Of a DNA stretch of 64,000 nt, positions 42,534 to 49,970 are shown one piece after another. Made by a program: the position numbers and the translations under genes. The notes under the pieces were generated by a model. It saw only the letters and a program-made list of their open reading frames with translations, searched no databases and had not been told where the DNA came from. The stretch's first letter is position 1. Each line of letters opens with the position of its first letter. This DNA comes from Spiractinospora alimapuensis (lineage in GTDB: Bacteria; Actinomycetota; Actinomycetes; Streptosporangiales; Streptosporangiaceae). Where the stretch lies: the NCBI RefSeq assembly GCF_018437505.1, contig NZ_CP072467.1, positions 2,976,001 to 3,040,000 on the forward strand. The letters are read 5' to 3'.

Positions 42534-42840
42534 CGGTGTGTCTCCTGAGGGACGGTCCGGCGCGGGGGCCGGGGCGGATTCGGGGTCCGGTCGCCGGCCA
42601 CGGCTCCGACGCTCAGGGCGCGGTCCCCGGCGGGGCACCGGGGCGGGGCACTGTTCCGGCCGGGCGCGTCCACCCGAGATCCCGCTTGGGGGACGTGCGT
42701 CGGGGTGTGCGGGACGAGGAGGGGCTGCACGCGGTCTCCCTTTCGCGGTGGGCGACGGGTGGGGCACCCGCCGCGCGACGGTGCGCGTACGGGGCGCGGG
42801 ACGACGGGCGAGGCCCGGTGGGCGTCGGGTCAGGGGGAGG
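42534..42840 (-). other. 307-base non-coding gap inside the tct operon
   Basis: Very GC-rich, without a convincing frame on either strand. A stretch around 42751 (GTGGGCGACGGGTGGGG) matches the tail of the 46-bp intergenic repeat unit at 17650-17665, so a decayed copy of that element may sit here. It may hold a processing or internal promoter site for tctA. Confidence 0.45.
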
Positions 42841-43329
42841 TCACGTCAGCAGACGTTCGAGGGGACCCCGGGGAAGGGAGACGTCGAAGACCCCGTAGAA
42901 GGTGAAGTAGACGGCGGCGCTGAATGCCACCGAGACGCCGACCAGCGCGAGGACGTTGCGCACCCCGGCCAACCTGAGGGCGACGCCGAGGAAGACGGTG
43001 GTCGCGAGCAGGTACCCCAGCGGCGCGAGAACATTGACGTAGCCGACGATCGCCGCCACGACACCGACCACCCGCCAGGCGTCACTTCCGCGGGGGAACC
43101 GTTCCTCACCCACCGACCGGGGCAGCAGGGTCAGCGCGAGTGCCGCGAGGACAACGGCCAGGAGTCGGGGATAGCCCCCGGCCCCCGGATCGCTCTGCCG
43201 GCCCGGCGCGGGGAGGTCCAGGCTCGCCGCCCACACGGTGCCGGCCACCACGAGCAGGACGAGCACCGTCGCGATGGTCCCGGCTCGGCCCGGCGCCGTC
43301 CCCACGGGGGTGGGGGCCGCCACGGTCAC
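42841..43329 (-). CDS. tctB: Tripartite tricarboxylate transporter, small membrane subunit
   Basis: 162 aa from GTG at 43329, overlapping the tctC stop by 4 bases with GGGGAG upstream. Four helices: TIATVLVLLVVAGTVWAASL, LLAVVLAALALTLLP, VVGVVAAIVGYVNVLAPLGY and VLALVGVSVAFSAAVYFTFY; the motif SDPGAGGYPRLLA after helix 1 is usual for TctB. Accessory to TctA. Confidence 0.87.
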   Translation of the reverse strand: MTVAAPTPVGTAPGRAGTIATVLVLLVVAGTVWAASLDLPAPGRQSDPGAGGYPRLLAVVLAALALTLLPRSVGEERFPRGSDAWRVVGVVAAIVGYVNVLAPLGYLLATTVFLGVALRLAGVRNVLALVGVSVAFSAAVYFTFYGVFDVSLPRGPLERLLT

Positions 43330-44324
43330 GACTCCCCGTACAGGGTGTCGATCAGGTCGGCGTACTGCTCGAACTCTTCGTCCATGAACGCCTCGAACTG
43401 CTCGGCGTCGAGGTAGTCGCGCACGAAGCCCTGGGTGTCCATGAAGTCGACGAACTCCTCGGCCTCGAACGCCTCGGCGAAACACTCGTTGAGGGCGGCG
43501 ACGCGTTCGGCGTCCACATCGTTGGGGACGACGAGGCCGAACCAGTTGGCGGCCGTCCAGTCGACACCCTCCTCCACCAGTGTCGGTGTGTCCGGGAGCC
43601 GCTCCAGACGGTCCTCGGCCATGGTCGCCAGGGGACGCAGCTCCCCGGCGTCCATGTGGTCCACGCTCTCCGCACCGGAGGGGGCGATGGCCTCCACCTG
43701 GCCTCCCATGACGGCGGCGATCATGTCGGCGCCCCCGTCGAAGGGCACGCGCTCGGTGAACTCGGCGCCGGCCTCCACCTCGAGTCCGCCCGCCGCGATG
43801 TCCCAGATCCCACCGGTGCCGTTGGTGGCGATCCGGACCGTGTCGTCGCTCTCCATCGCGTCGACGAGGTCGCCGACGGACTGGAACTCCGAGTCGTTGG
43901 CGACGCTGAGCACGGCGGGATTGGCGCTGAACTTCATGACGCCTTGGAGATCGTCGGGAGTGACCTCCGCGCCTCCGAGGTGGTTGAGGATCGACACCTC
44001 GATCGTGGCCGCTCCGAGCGTGTACCCGTCGGGCTCGGCGTCGGCGACGGCCTGGTGGCCGATGGCGCTACCGCCGCCCTCCTGGTTGCTGACGATGATG
44101 TCGACGCCGCAGGGCTCCTCCGCCGCCGTGGCGAGTTGGCGCACCGTTTGGTCCGTCCCTCCGCCGGCGGCCCAGGGCACGATGACCTCGATCTGACGAC
44201 TGGGGAACTCCTCGTCGTCCGCGGCGTCGAGGCCACAGGACGTCAGGGCGAGGGTGAGGACGAGTCCGAGACTGAGTGGTGGCGTCAAGGGGATGAGAGC
44301 CGGTCGTTCTCCGCGAGGTGCCAT
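43326..44324 (-). CDS. tctC: Tripartite tricarboxylate transporter, binding lipoprotein
   Basis: 332 aa from ATG at 44324 with GAAGGAG 6 bases upstream. Lipobox VLTLALTSCGLD (Cys about 30). Bug/TctC fold: IEVIVPWAAGGGTDQTVRQL, ATIEVSILNHLGG, PFDGGADMIAAVMGGQVEAI, LVEEGVDWTAANWFGLVVPN. It catches an organic acid outside the cell and delivers it to TctAB. First gene of tctC-tctB-tctA, divergent from the GntR regulator. Confidence 0.9.
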   Translation of the reverse strand: MAPRGERPALIPLTPPLSLGLVLTLALTSCGLDAADDEEFPSRQIEVIVPWAAGGGTDQTVRQLATAAEEPCGVDIIVSNQEGGGSAIGHQAVADAEPDGYTLGAATIEVSILNHLGGAEVTPDDLQGVMKFSANPAVLSVANDSEFQSVGDLVDAMESDDTVRIATNGTGGIWDIAAGGLEVEAGAEFTERVPFDGGADMIAAVMGGQVEAIAPSGAESVDHMDAGELRPLATMAEDRLERLPDTPTLVEEGVDWTAANWFGLVVPNDVDAERVAALNECFAEAFEAEEFVDFMDTQGFVRDYLDAEQFEAFMDEEFEQYADLIDTLYGES

Positions 44325-44465
44325 CTGCCTCTCCTTCTGTGTCCACGGTTGGGGTCCCCCGTGTCGCACGCCGCGTGGTCGCTGGCGTGGTCAGACAGGC
44401 ATCGAGTGCGGATCCGCGTCTGCGCGACGATGACAGCCACATTGTGGGCCGCGTCTCGGACTTTT

Positions 44466-44510
44466 GTCTACAATAGACTCGACTTTTCGCGCAACGGAAG
44501 TCGTTAGACT
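44466..44510. promoter_or_regulatory. Palindromes between tctC and gntR
   Basis: GTCTACAATAGAC (44466-44478, 5-3-5 perfect dyad) and AGTCGTTAGACT (44499-44510) share a GTCTA/TAGAC core. The spacing of centres is about 32 bases. FadR-type GntR proteins bind such short dyads, so these are probable operators for the divergent tct and gntR promoters. Confidence 0.6.
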
Positions 44511-44620
44511 GCCTGCAAGGACGCGACGGGTGACCAGATCGATGGCCAGGGAGTATGTCCGCGCGGCCGGCCGAGTGCCATGGGTGCGTATCTGCGTGAC
44601 ACGACCAAAGGAGCGCCGTA

Positions 44621-45394
44621 ATGTCCGTCTCCAGCGCCGAGACGACCGTTCCGCACAGTATGCGGTTGTCCTCGCCGCCGAGCATGACGCAGCTCGCTAC
44701 GGATGCCGTCCGCTCCATGATCCTCTCGGGGACGCTCTCGCCGGGGGACCGGGTGGTGGAGAGCCGTCTCACCGAGCTGCTGGGGGTGAGCCGGCCACCG
44801 CTGCGCGAGGCCCTGCGGGTGTTGGAACAAGAGGGCCTGATCGAGCAGCTACCCCGCCGGGGGGCACGCGTTCCGCCGATCACCCTGCAGGACATCTACG
44901 AGATCTACTCCCTGCGCGAGGGCCTGGAGGAGATGGCGCTCGGGTTGGCGCTGCCGGTACAGACCCCGGCGCGGCTCGAGCGGGTCCGCGCGGCGTTGAA
45001 CTCCATGCGGGAGGCGGCCTCCGTCGGCGACGAGGGCCGGTTCACCGAACGCGCCTTCGAGTTCCACACCGCGATCGTCGCGTTGGCGGGAAACCACCGG
45101 CTGGAGATGAGTTATCGATCGGTGGCCAACCAGATCCGCCTCTGCATGGCGATGAACCGCCGCGCCCGCCAGGCGCAGGAGTCACTCGAGGCCGACTGTG
45201 CCCGACACCAGGAGGTGTTGGACGCGTTGGAGGCCGGGGTGCCGGAGGACGCGTGCCAGGCACTGCGTACCCACGGTCACCGCACGTTCCTGCTGTCCGT
45301 CGAGCCGGACACCGCTGAGGCGAGCCCGCAGGCCATCGCGTGGCTGCGCGAGGTGCAGCGCGCGGAGGGCGGGATCGACGCCCCCGACGTCTGA
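44621..45394 (+). CDS. GntR/FadR-type regulator
   Basis: 257 aa from ATG at 44621 with AAAGGAG upstream. Winged HTH about 22-90: AVRSMILSGTLSPGDRVVES, LGVSRPPLREALRVLEQEGLI, PRRGARVPPI. C-terminal FCD-type helical domain: YEIYSLREGLEEMALGLAL, FTERAFEFHTAIVALAGNHRL with His/Asp positions for a metal-bound acid effector. Likely a repressor of the divergent tctCBA operon, relieved by a carboxylate. Confidence 0.88.
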   Translation: MSVSSAETTVPHSMRLSSPPSMTQLATDAVRSMILSGTLSPGDRVVESRLTELLGVSRPPLREALRVLEQEGLIEQLPRRGARVPPITLQDIYEIYSLREGLEEMALGLALPVQTPARLERVRAALNSMREAASVGDEGRFTERAFEFHTAIVALAGNHRLEMSYRSVANQIRLCMAMNRRARQAQESLEADCARHQEVLDALEAGVPEDACQALRTHGHRTFLLSVEPDTAEASPQAIAWLREVQRAEGGIDAPDV

Positions 45395-45474
45395 ACGGCC
45401 GCGCGATATCCCGGTCGAGGCGATGGCCCCGCCCTGCCGGTGGGCGCGGGCGGGACCATCGCACGGGGGGACGC

Positions 45475-46899
45475 CTACCGCTCGGCGGGCTCCTTGGCCG
45501 ACCCGTCGTCGGCCCGGTCCCGGTACATCAGCCGGGACAGCACCGCGTAGACCACGGCACCGACCAGCACCGCCGGCAGCGACGCCGTCGTGTACTTGAA
45601 CAGGACGGTGTGCGGCTCGTAGGTCACCGGGTTCATGATCGCGATGTAGGTCGCGCTGCCCAGGAGGAGGGCGGCGATCCCCGCGATGTTGAACCCGCCG
45701 GTGTACCAGTACGCGGACCGGGGCGAGTGATCGAACAGCGAGGCAACCCGCAGTGTGTCGATCCGGCGCAGCAGGTACCAGTCGGCGAGCTGGATGCCCA
45801 CCATCGGCGCGATCATCAGACCGAGGAACGCCATGAACGCGTCCACGTTGTCGTAGAACGCGTTGCCGAAGAGCAGCACGGTGACGAACATCGGCAGCAG
45901 CACCAGCGCGGACAGGGGTTTCCAGCCGATCCTGGTGTTGACGTGCGGAAGCTGGGACAGACCCAGCGTCGCGATGAACGCCCCGACCAGGGGTGAGGTG
46001 ATGTTGGCGAACGCCACGAAGACGAGGACGGCGATGCCGCCCGCGGGTCCGGCGAGTTCGGGAGCCCAGATCGTGGGGTCGCCCTCTCCGGTGACCAGCG
46101 CCGCGTACAGGCTGACGATCCCGACGAGGACCCAGGCGACGCCGAGGCCGATCATCGACGGGAGGATCGCCTTCCGCGCCCTGCCGGTCATGCGCACGAT
46201 GCCGCCCATGTAGGACCACCAACCCCAGGTGCTGGCGATCAGCAGCTCAACCACGGAGGTGTAGTTGACCAGGCGATCGGCCCAGGGCTCCAGGGGTTCG
46301 GCGTTCGCGATCGCGGTCACGCCGTAGGTGGAGAGCAGCACGTAGAGCAGGTAGATCGTCAGCAGGGAGGTGAGGATCGCGACGACCGGCCCGATCTTCT
46401 TCAACGAGCGGGATCCACGACTCACCAACACCCAGACCAGCACGACACCGGCGCCGGCGATCAGGGTCGAGGTGGTCTCCCGCGCCCCGGGTGGGATGAC
46501 CCCGAGGATTTCCAGCACCGACCCGGCGGCCCGCCCGAAGAAGATCATCAGGACGGTGTTCCAGCCCAGGGCCGTCGCGTACTGGAAGAACAGTGCGATG
46601 TAGCTGCCCCGAACGCCGAGCTGCGGCTTGGTCGTGGTGACCGTTTCCAGGCCGTACTTGGTGCTCGCGGGGACAGTCGCCAGCGTGATGAGCAGTTGGC
46701 CGATGATGCCGCCCGCCAGCATCGCGGCGGCGCCCATCTTGGCGTCGAGGTAGTAGGCGGACGATGTGCCGACCACGAAGGACCAGGTCGCGATCCCCAC
46801 GGTGGTGCACACGGCGCCGAGGACGAATCCGTTCCAGTTCCGGTCACCGAGCGGGACCGGCAGACTCGAACTGCGCATTTTCAGGGCGGGTCGACTCAT
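45475..46899 (-). CDS. NCS1-family permease
   Basis: 474 aa from ATG at 46899, overlapping the stop of the 52-aa gene (ATGA). Twelve predicted helices; RNWNGFVLGAVCTTVGIATWSFVVG near the N-terminus and IGQLLITLATVPASTKYGLE, TWGWWSYMGGIVRMTGRAR and FANITSPLVGAFIATLGLSQLP fit the nucleobase-cation-symport-1 (cytosine permease) group. It should import a nitrogen heterocycle or similar polar molecule. It follows the acx genes after a 250-base stretch with hairpins and a small gene. Confidence 0.82.
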   Translation of the reverse strand: MSRPALKMRSSSLPVPLGDRNWNGFVLGAVCTTVGIATWSFVVGTSSAYYLDAKMGAAAMLAGGIIGQLLITLATVPASTKYGLETVTTTKPQLGVRGSYIALFFQYATALGWNTVLMIFFGRAAGSVLEILGVIPPGARETTSTLIAGAGVVLVWVLVSRGSRSLKKIGPVVAILTSLLTIYLLYVLLSTYGVTAIANAEPLEPWADRLVNYTSVVELLIASTWGWWSYMGGIVRMTGRARKAILPSMIGLGVAWVLVGIVSLYAALVTGEGDPTIWAPELAGPAGGIAVLVFVAFANITSPLVGAFIATLGLSQLPHVNTRIGWKPLSALVLLPMFVTVLLFGNAFYDNVDAFMAFLGLMIAPMVGIQLADWYLLRRIDTLRVASLFDHSPRSAYWYTGGFNIAGIAALLLGSATYIAIMNPVTYEPHTVLFKYTTASLPAVLVGAVVYAVLSRLMYRDRADDGSAKEPAER

Positions 46900-47054
46900 A
46901 GCCAACCCCAGATCAGCAGCATGGCCGGGACCAGTAGGCCCAGAACCGCGAGTACCGCGAGATCGGGACCGTTGAAGCCCTCTCCGACCGGCTGCCTCTC
47001 TAACTCGTCCGCGTAGATCTCCACAATCTCTTGGTCAGGATCTCGGTCTGACAC
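46896..47054 (-). CDS. 52-aa single-pass membrane protein coupled to the permease
   Basis: GTG at 47054 with GAGAGAGG upstream. Acidic N-terminus (SDRDPDQEIVEIYADELERQ) then one helix (DLAVLAVLGLLVPAMLLI, residues 31-48) ending WGWL at the stop. The stop overlaps the permease ATG (ATGA), so the two proteins are made together. N-in orientation is unclear. Comparable tiny subunits accompany some sodium symporters (for instance YhdT with PanF), which makes a structural partner of the NCS1 permease plausible. No homologue is recognised. Confidence 0.65.
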   Translation of the reverse strand: MSDRDPDQEIVEIYADELERQPVGEGFNGPDLAVLAVLGLLVPAMLLIWGWL

Positions 47055-47088
47055 GCAGACCTCTCTCTCGTTGATTGTTGAATACGGC

Positions 47089-47123
47089 TAGCCGGTCGAT
47101 CACCCTGGGTGATCGACCGGCTA
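47089..47123. terminator. Perfect 16-bp hairpin between acxC and permease genes
   Basis: TAGCCGGTCGATCACC (47089-47104) pairs without mismatch with 47108-47123 over a 3-base loop. It lies 34 bases upstream of the 52-aa gene. On the plus strand a T-rich run follows, although no plus-strand gene ends here. It may attenuate read-through from acx to the permease or stabilise the mRNA end. Confidence 0.65.
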
Positions 47124-47154
47124 TACCGTGATCTTCTTTTTGGCACCGGGGCTA

Positions 47155-47179
47155 CCGGGAGGGGGTGTTCCCCTCCCGG
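47155..47179 (-). terminator. 10-bp hairpin after acxC
   Basis: CCGGGAGGGG (47155-47164) and CCCCTCCCGG (47170-47179) form a perfect stem around GTGTT, 21 bases past the acxC stop. Probable terminator or processing site of the acx operon. Confidence 0.65.
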
Positions 47180-47200
47180 CGGTTCCTCGGCTTGACCGGC

Positions 47201-47698
47201 TCACGCTCGCTCGGGCAGCGGCTTTCCGAGCCAGTCGCGGTAGAAGGTCTCGAGGTCAGGCAGGAAGTCGAAGACGACGGGGAACCCCGGAGGGGCGGCC
47301 TCGACCTCGAGCAGGGTGGTGCATCCGGGGCAGATGAACTCCCGGATCTCCATCCAGTCGGTGTCGGGGGCCAGACGCCCCGGGTAGATCTCCTCGACGC
47401 TCTCCTTGTCGCCGCGGACCCGCACGTTGGCGCTGAGCTTCCAGTTCGTCCGGTAGTCACCGAACTCCTGGCCACAGTCGCACTTGACGATCCGCCCGGA
47501 GGGGCTCTCCACGATGTAGAGGTGCTCACCGATGGGCAGCAGGATCGGGTCGTCCCACTTCACGCGGTCCTGCAGGACGGCGATGTAGGTGTCGAAGCGG
47601 TCGTCGTCCTTGTGGGAGCTCATCATCGACTTGAGCGTCGGCCACTGGAGCTCGCCCTCGATGAGGTCCTTGATGATCTTCTTGTCACTGAAAGACAC
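47201..47698 (-). CDS. acxC: Acetone carboxylase gamma subunit
   Basis: 165 aa from GTG at 47698. KKIIKDLIEGELQWPTLKSMM and RFDTYIAVLQDRVKWDDPI match the acetone carboxylase gamma family (PF08882). Zinc ligands: VKCDCGQEFGDYRTNWKL and FICPGCTTLLEVE. C-terminal DFLPDLETFYRDWLGKPLP is conserved. It forms the small subunit of the heterohexameric enzyme that carboxylates ketones with ATP and bicarbonate. Last gene of acxABC, 33 bases after acxB. Confidence 0.9.
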   Translation of the reverse strand: MSFSDKKIIKDLIEGELQWPTLKSMMSSHKDDDRFDTYIAVLQDRVKWDDPILLPIGEHLYIVESPSGRIVKCDCGQEFGDYRTNWKLSANVRVRGDKESVEEIYPGRLAPDTDWMEIREFICPGCTTLLEVEAAPPGFPVVFDFLPDLETFYRDWLGKPLPERA

Positions 47699-47731
47699 GA
47701 TGTGTTTCCAATCCGCGTAGTGGAGGTCGGC

Positions 47732-49942
47732 TCAGCGCGCGTCCGCGGCGGGTTCGAAGCTGAAGTCGTCGTTCAGCCCCCAGAACTCGCGGAACTCCTG
47801 CGCGAACCGCTCCGACAGCGCCATGCTGTCGCGGTACATCTCCCGCACCTCCGGGACGAAGTCCCGCCGGGCCACCCGCTCGCGCTCGGTCTTCATCCAC
47901 TCGGAGACCGGGACGCCCTTGGTCTGGCGGTCGGCCACGATCTCGCGGCGACGCTCAGCGGTGGCCTCCGCGTTGACCTGCGGAATCTCGTCGTCTGACA
48001 CGATAACGCCATACACGGCGCGGGCCGCGAGCCGGGTCACGTATCCGTTGGCGATGTCGGTGGCCACGGACGCGGGGTCGCGCTCCAGCGGGTCACCGTA
48101 GCCGCCGCCGCCGTTGTAGGCGTGGGAGAACATGTCGCCCTCGCGCAGCGGGTCGTCGATGTAGGGACCCTCGACGACGTCGACGTTGCCGTTGGAGTAC
48201 TTCTCGACCTCGGTCTCGTAGGGGTCCTGGCCGAGGGCGTGCGGCAGCGGCTTGCGCGCGTCGGTGAGCTCCTTGAGGTTGCCACCGGTGGCGGCGTAGT
48301 GGAGCTGCACGGTCGGCGCCGGGTAGCCACCGCACATGCCGGCGTTGTCGAAGACGCGGCTGGAGTGCTCGGAGGTGGCGATCCGCAGTTGGTCGGTGCG
48401 GTTCACCAGCCACAGGGACTCGAAGCCGCAGCCACCGCGGTAGCGGCCGAAGCCACCGGAGTTGGCGCTGATGCTCCGGCCGAGGTAGACGGCCGGCATG
48501 TCCTGCTCCCAGACCTCCATGTTGCCCATGTCGGACTCGGGGTTCCAGCCGACGTAGGCGGTGTCCAGGCCGTCCTTGACTCCCAGGGCGCCACTACCGG
48601 CCGCGGCGCACTCGAACAGGGCGATACCGAAGTTGCCGCCGTACTGGCTGCGACCACCCATCTCGACCATGGGGCTGTTCACCTGGCCGACGAACACTTC
48701 CTCCATGAACCCACGGCCGAGGAAACCGCGGCTGAGGAGTCGCTGGAACAGCCCGTAGGCCGGCAGCAGCAGGGCCCAGGACGTCGCGGTGGCCACCGAC
48801 TCGTCCTGCGGGTTCGTCCAGGTGTCCGGCGGCAGGGTCAGGTCGGTCGCCAGCCAGGCGCCGTCGTTGACCTTGCCGTCGTAGTTCATGCTCTGGGTGA
48901 GGGTGACGAACAGACCACCGTCCATACCGGCCGGGGTGCAGTTCATGGAGTGGTAGCCCCACGAGTTGGTGCCCTCGAAGTCCAGCGACAGCTTGCCCTC
49001 CGCGGACACGTCCATGTCCATCGGGATGGCGTACAGCCAGTTCTTCTTGTCGGAGAGGGGAAGCAGACCCTTCTTGCCCTCGGTGACGTATCCGAAGAAC
49101 GTGTGGCCGCGGTAGCGTCCGGGCACCGTGAGCTGGCGCATCCGGGCGAGCTGCGCCTGGCGGCCCTCCTCGATGAACTCCTTCGTGGCCTGCTTGTAGT
49201 AGTCCACGCCGACGTTCTCGATGACCTCCTTGAGCTGCTCACGCACCTCGAGGCAGGCGGCGACCTTGGCCTTCTCGTCCAGCACCCAGTAGATGGGCAT
49301 GCGCAGGTTGCGCTCGAGCCGGATCAGGTAGTCGCGGCGCAGCTCGTCGTTCTGGCCGACCTTCTCCGCGCAGACGAACAGACCCTCGGTGTAGCGCTCC
49401 TGCGCCAGGGCGACGTCACCACCGGGGGTGATGCCACCGACCTCGAGCTCGTGCACGACGGCGGCGGCCCAGCCAATGAGCTCGCCCTCGTGGAACAGCG
49501 GGATCACGTCGATGACGTCGGGGGTCTGCACGGTGCCGATGAAGGCGTCGTTGTTGGCGAAGATGTCACCCGGGTTGATGCCGGGGTTCTCCTCGTACCC
49601 GTTCTCGATCATCCACTTGATGAACCGGCTGGCGGTGTGGACGTGCACCATGATGCCGTTGGACAGCGCGATCGCGTCGCCCTGCGGGGTGAACAGCGCG
49701 ACGACGCTCTCGCCGACCTCGCGCACGCCGGGGGAGGCGGAGATACGGCGGGCCATCTCACGCGCGGAGACGACCATGGAGCGCAGCTTGATGTGCAGGC
49801 TCTCGTACTTCATCGGGTCCTGGTCGCGCAGCGTGAGGTCACTCAGCCCCGCGTAGTGCCCGGTTTCCTCGAACTGCCGTTCGCTCTCCAGCAACGAGTC
49901 ACGAAGCGGCATCGACGCGTTCGATACCTGAGTTGCGGACAT
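47732..49942 (-). CDS. acxB: Acetone carboxylase alpha subunit (hydantoinase B family)
   Basis: 736 aa from ATG at 49942 with AGGAAGG upstream. Hydantoinase_B fold: DPMKYESLHIKLRSMVVSAREMA, GDIFANNDAFIGTVQTPDV, LIGWAAAVVHELEVGGI, GTNSWGYHSMNCTPAGMDGG, GQVNSPMVEMGGRSQYGGN. His and Asp ligands for the Mn site known in acetone carboxylase are plausible (VVHELEVGG, NNDAF). C-terminal NGGGGYGDPLERDP is a family hallmark. Length agrees with the family (about 770). It carries the carboxylation site; the beta subunit activates ketone and bicarbonate with ATP. Confidence 0.9.
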   Translation of the reverse strand: MSATQVSNASMPLRDSLLESERQFEETGHYAGLSDLTLRDQDPMKYESLHIKLRSMVVSAREMARRISASPGVREVGESVVALFTPQGDAIALSNGIMVHVHTASRFIKWMIENGYEENPGINPGDIFANNDAFIGTVQTPDVIDVIPLFHEGELIGWAAAVVHELEVGGITPGGDVALAQERYTEGLFVCAEKVGQNDELRRDYLIRLERNLRMPIYWVLDEKAKVAACLEVREQLKEVIENVGVDYYKQATKEFIEEGRQAQLARMRQLTVPGRYRGHTFFGYVTEGKKGLLPLSDKKNWLYAIPMDMDVSAEGKLSLDFEGTNSWGYHSMNCTPAGMDGGLFVTLTQSMNYDGKVNDGAWLATDLTLPPDTWTNPQDESVATATSWALLLPAYGLFQRLLSRGFLGRGFMEEVFVGQVNSPMVEMGGRSQYGGNFGIALFECAAAGSGALGVKDGLDTAYVGWNPESDMGNMEVWEQDMPAVYLGRSISANSGGFGRYRGGCGFESLWLVNRTDQLRIATSEHSSRVFDNAGMCGGYPAPTVQLHYAATGGNLKELTDARKPLPHALGQDPYETEVEKYSNGNVDVVEGPYIDDPLREGDMFSHAYNGGGGYGDPLERDPASVATDIANGYVTRLAARAVYGVIVSDDEIPQVNAEATAERRREIVADRQTKGVPVSEWMKTERERVARRDFVPEVREMYRDSMALSERFAQEFREFWGLNDDFSFEPAADAR

Positions 49943-49970
49943 TGTCCACCTTCCTGTGTCGGGAGAGCTG

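Noticed and set aside
47089-47123. Riboswitch
   Set aside because: The structure is a simple perfect hairpin without conserved junction sequences of any known riboswitch class.
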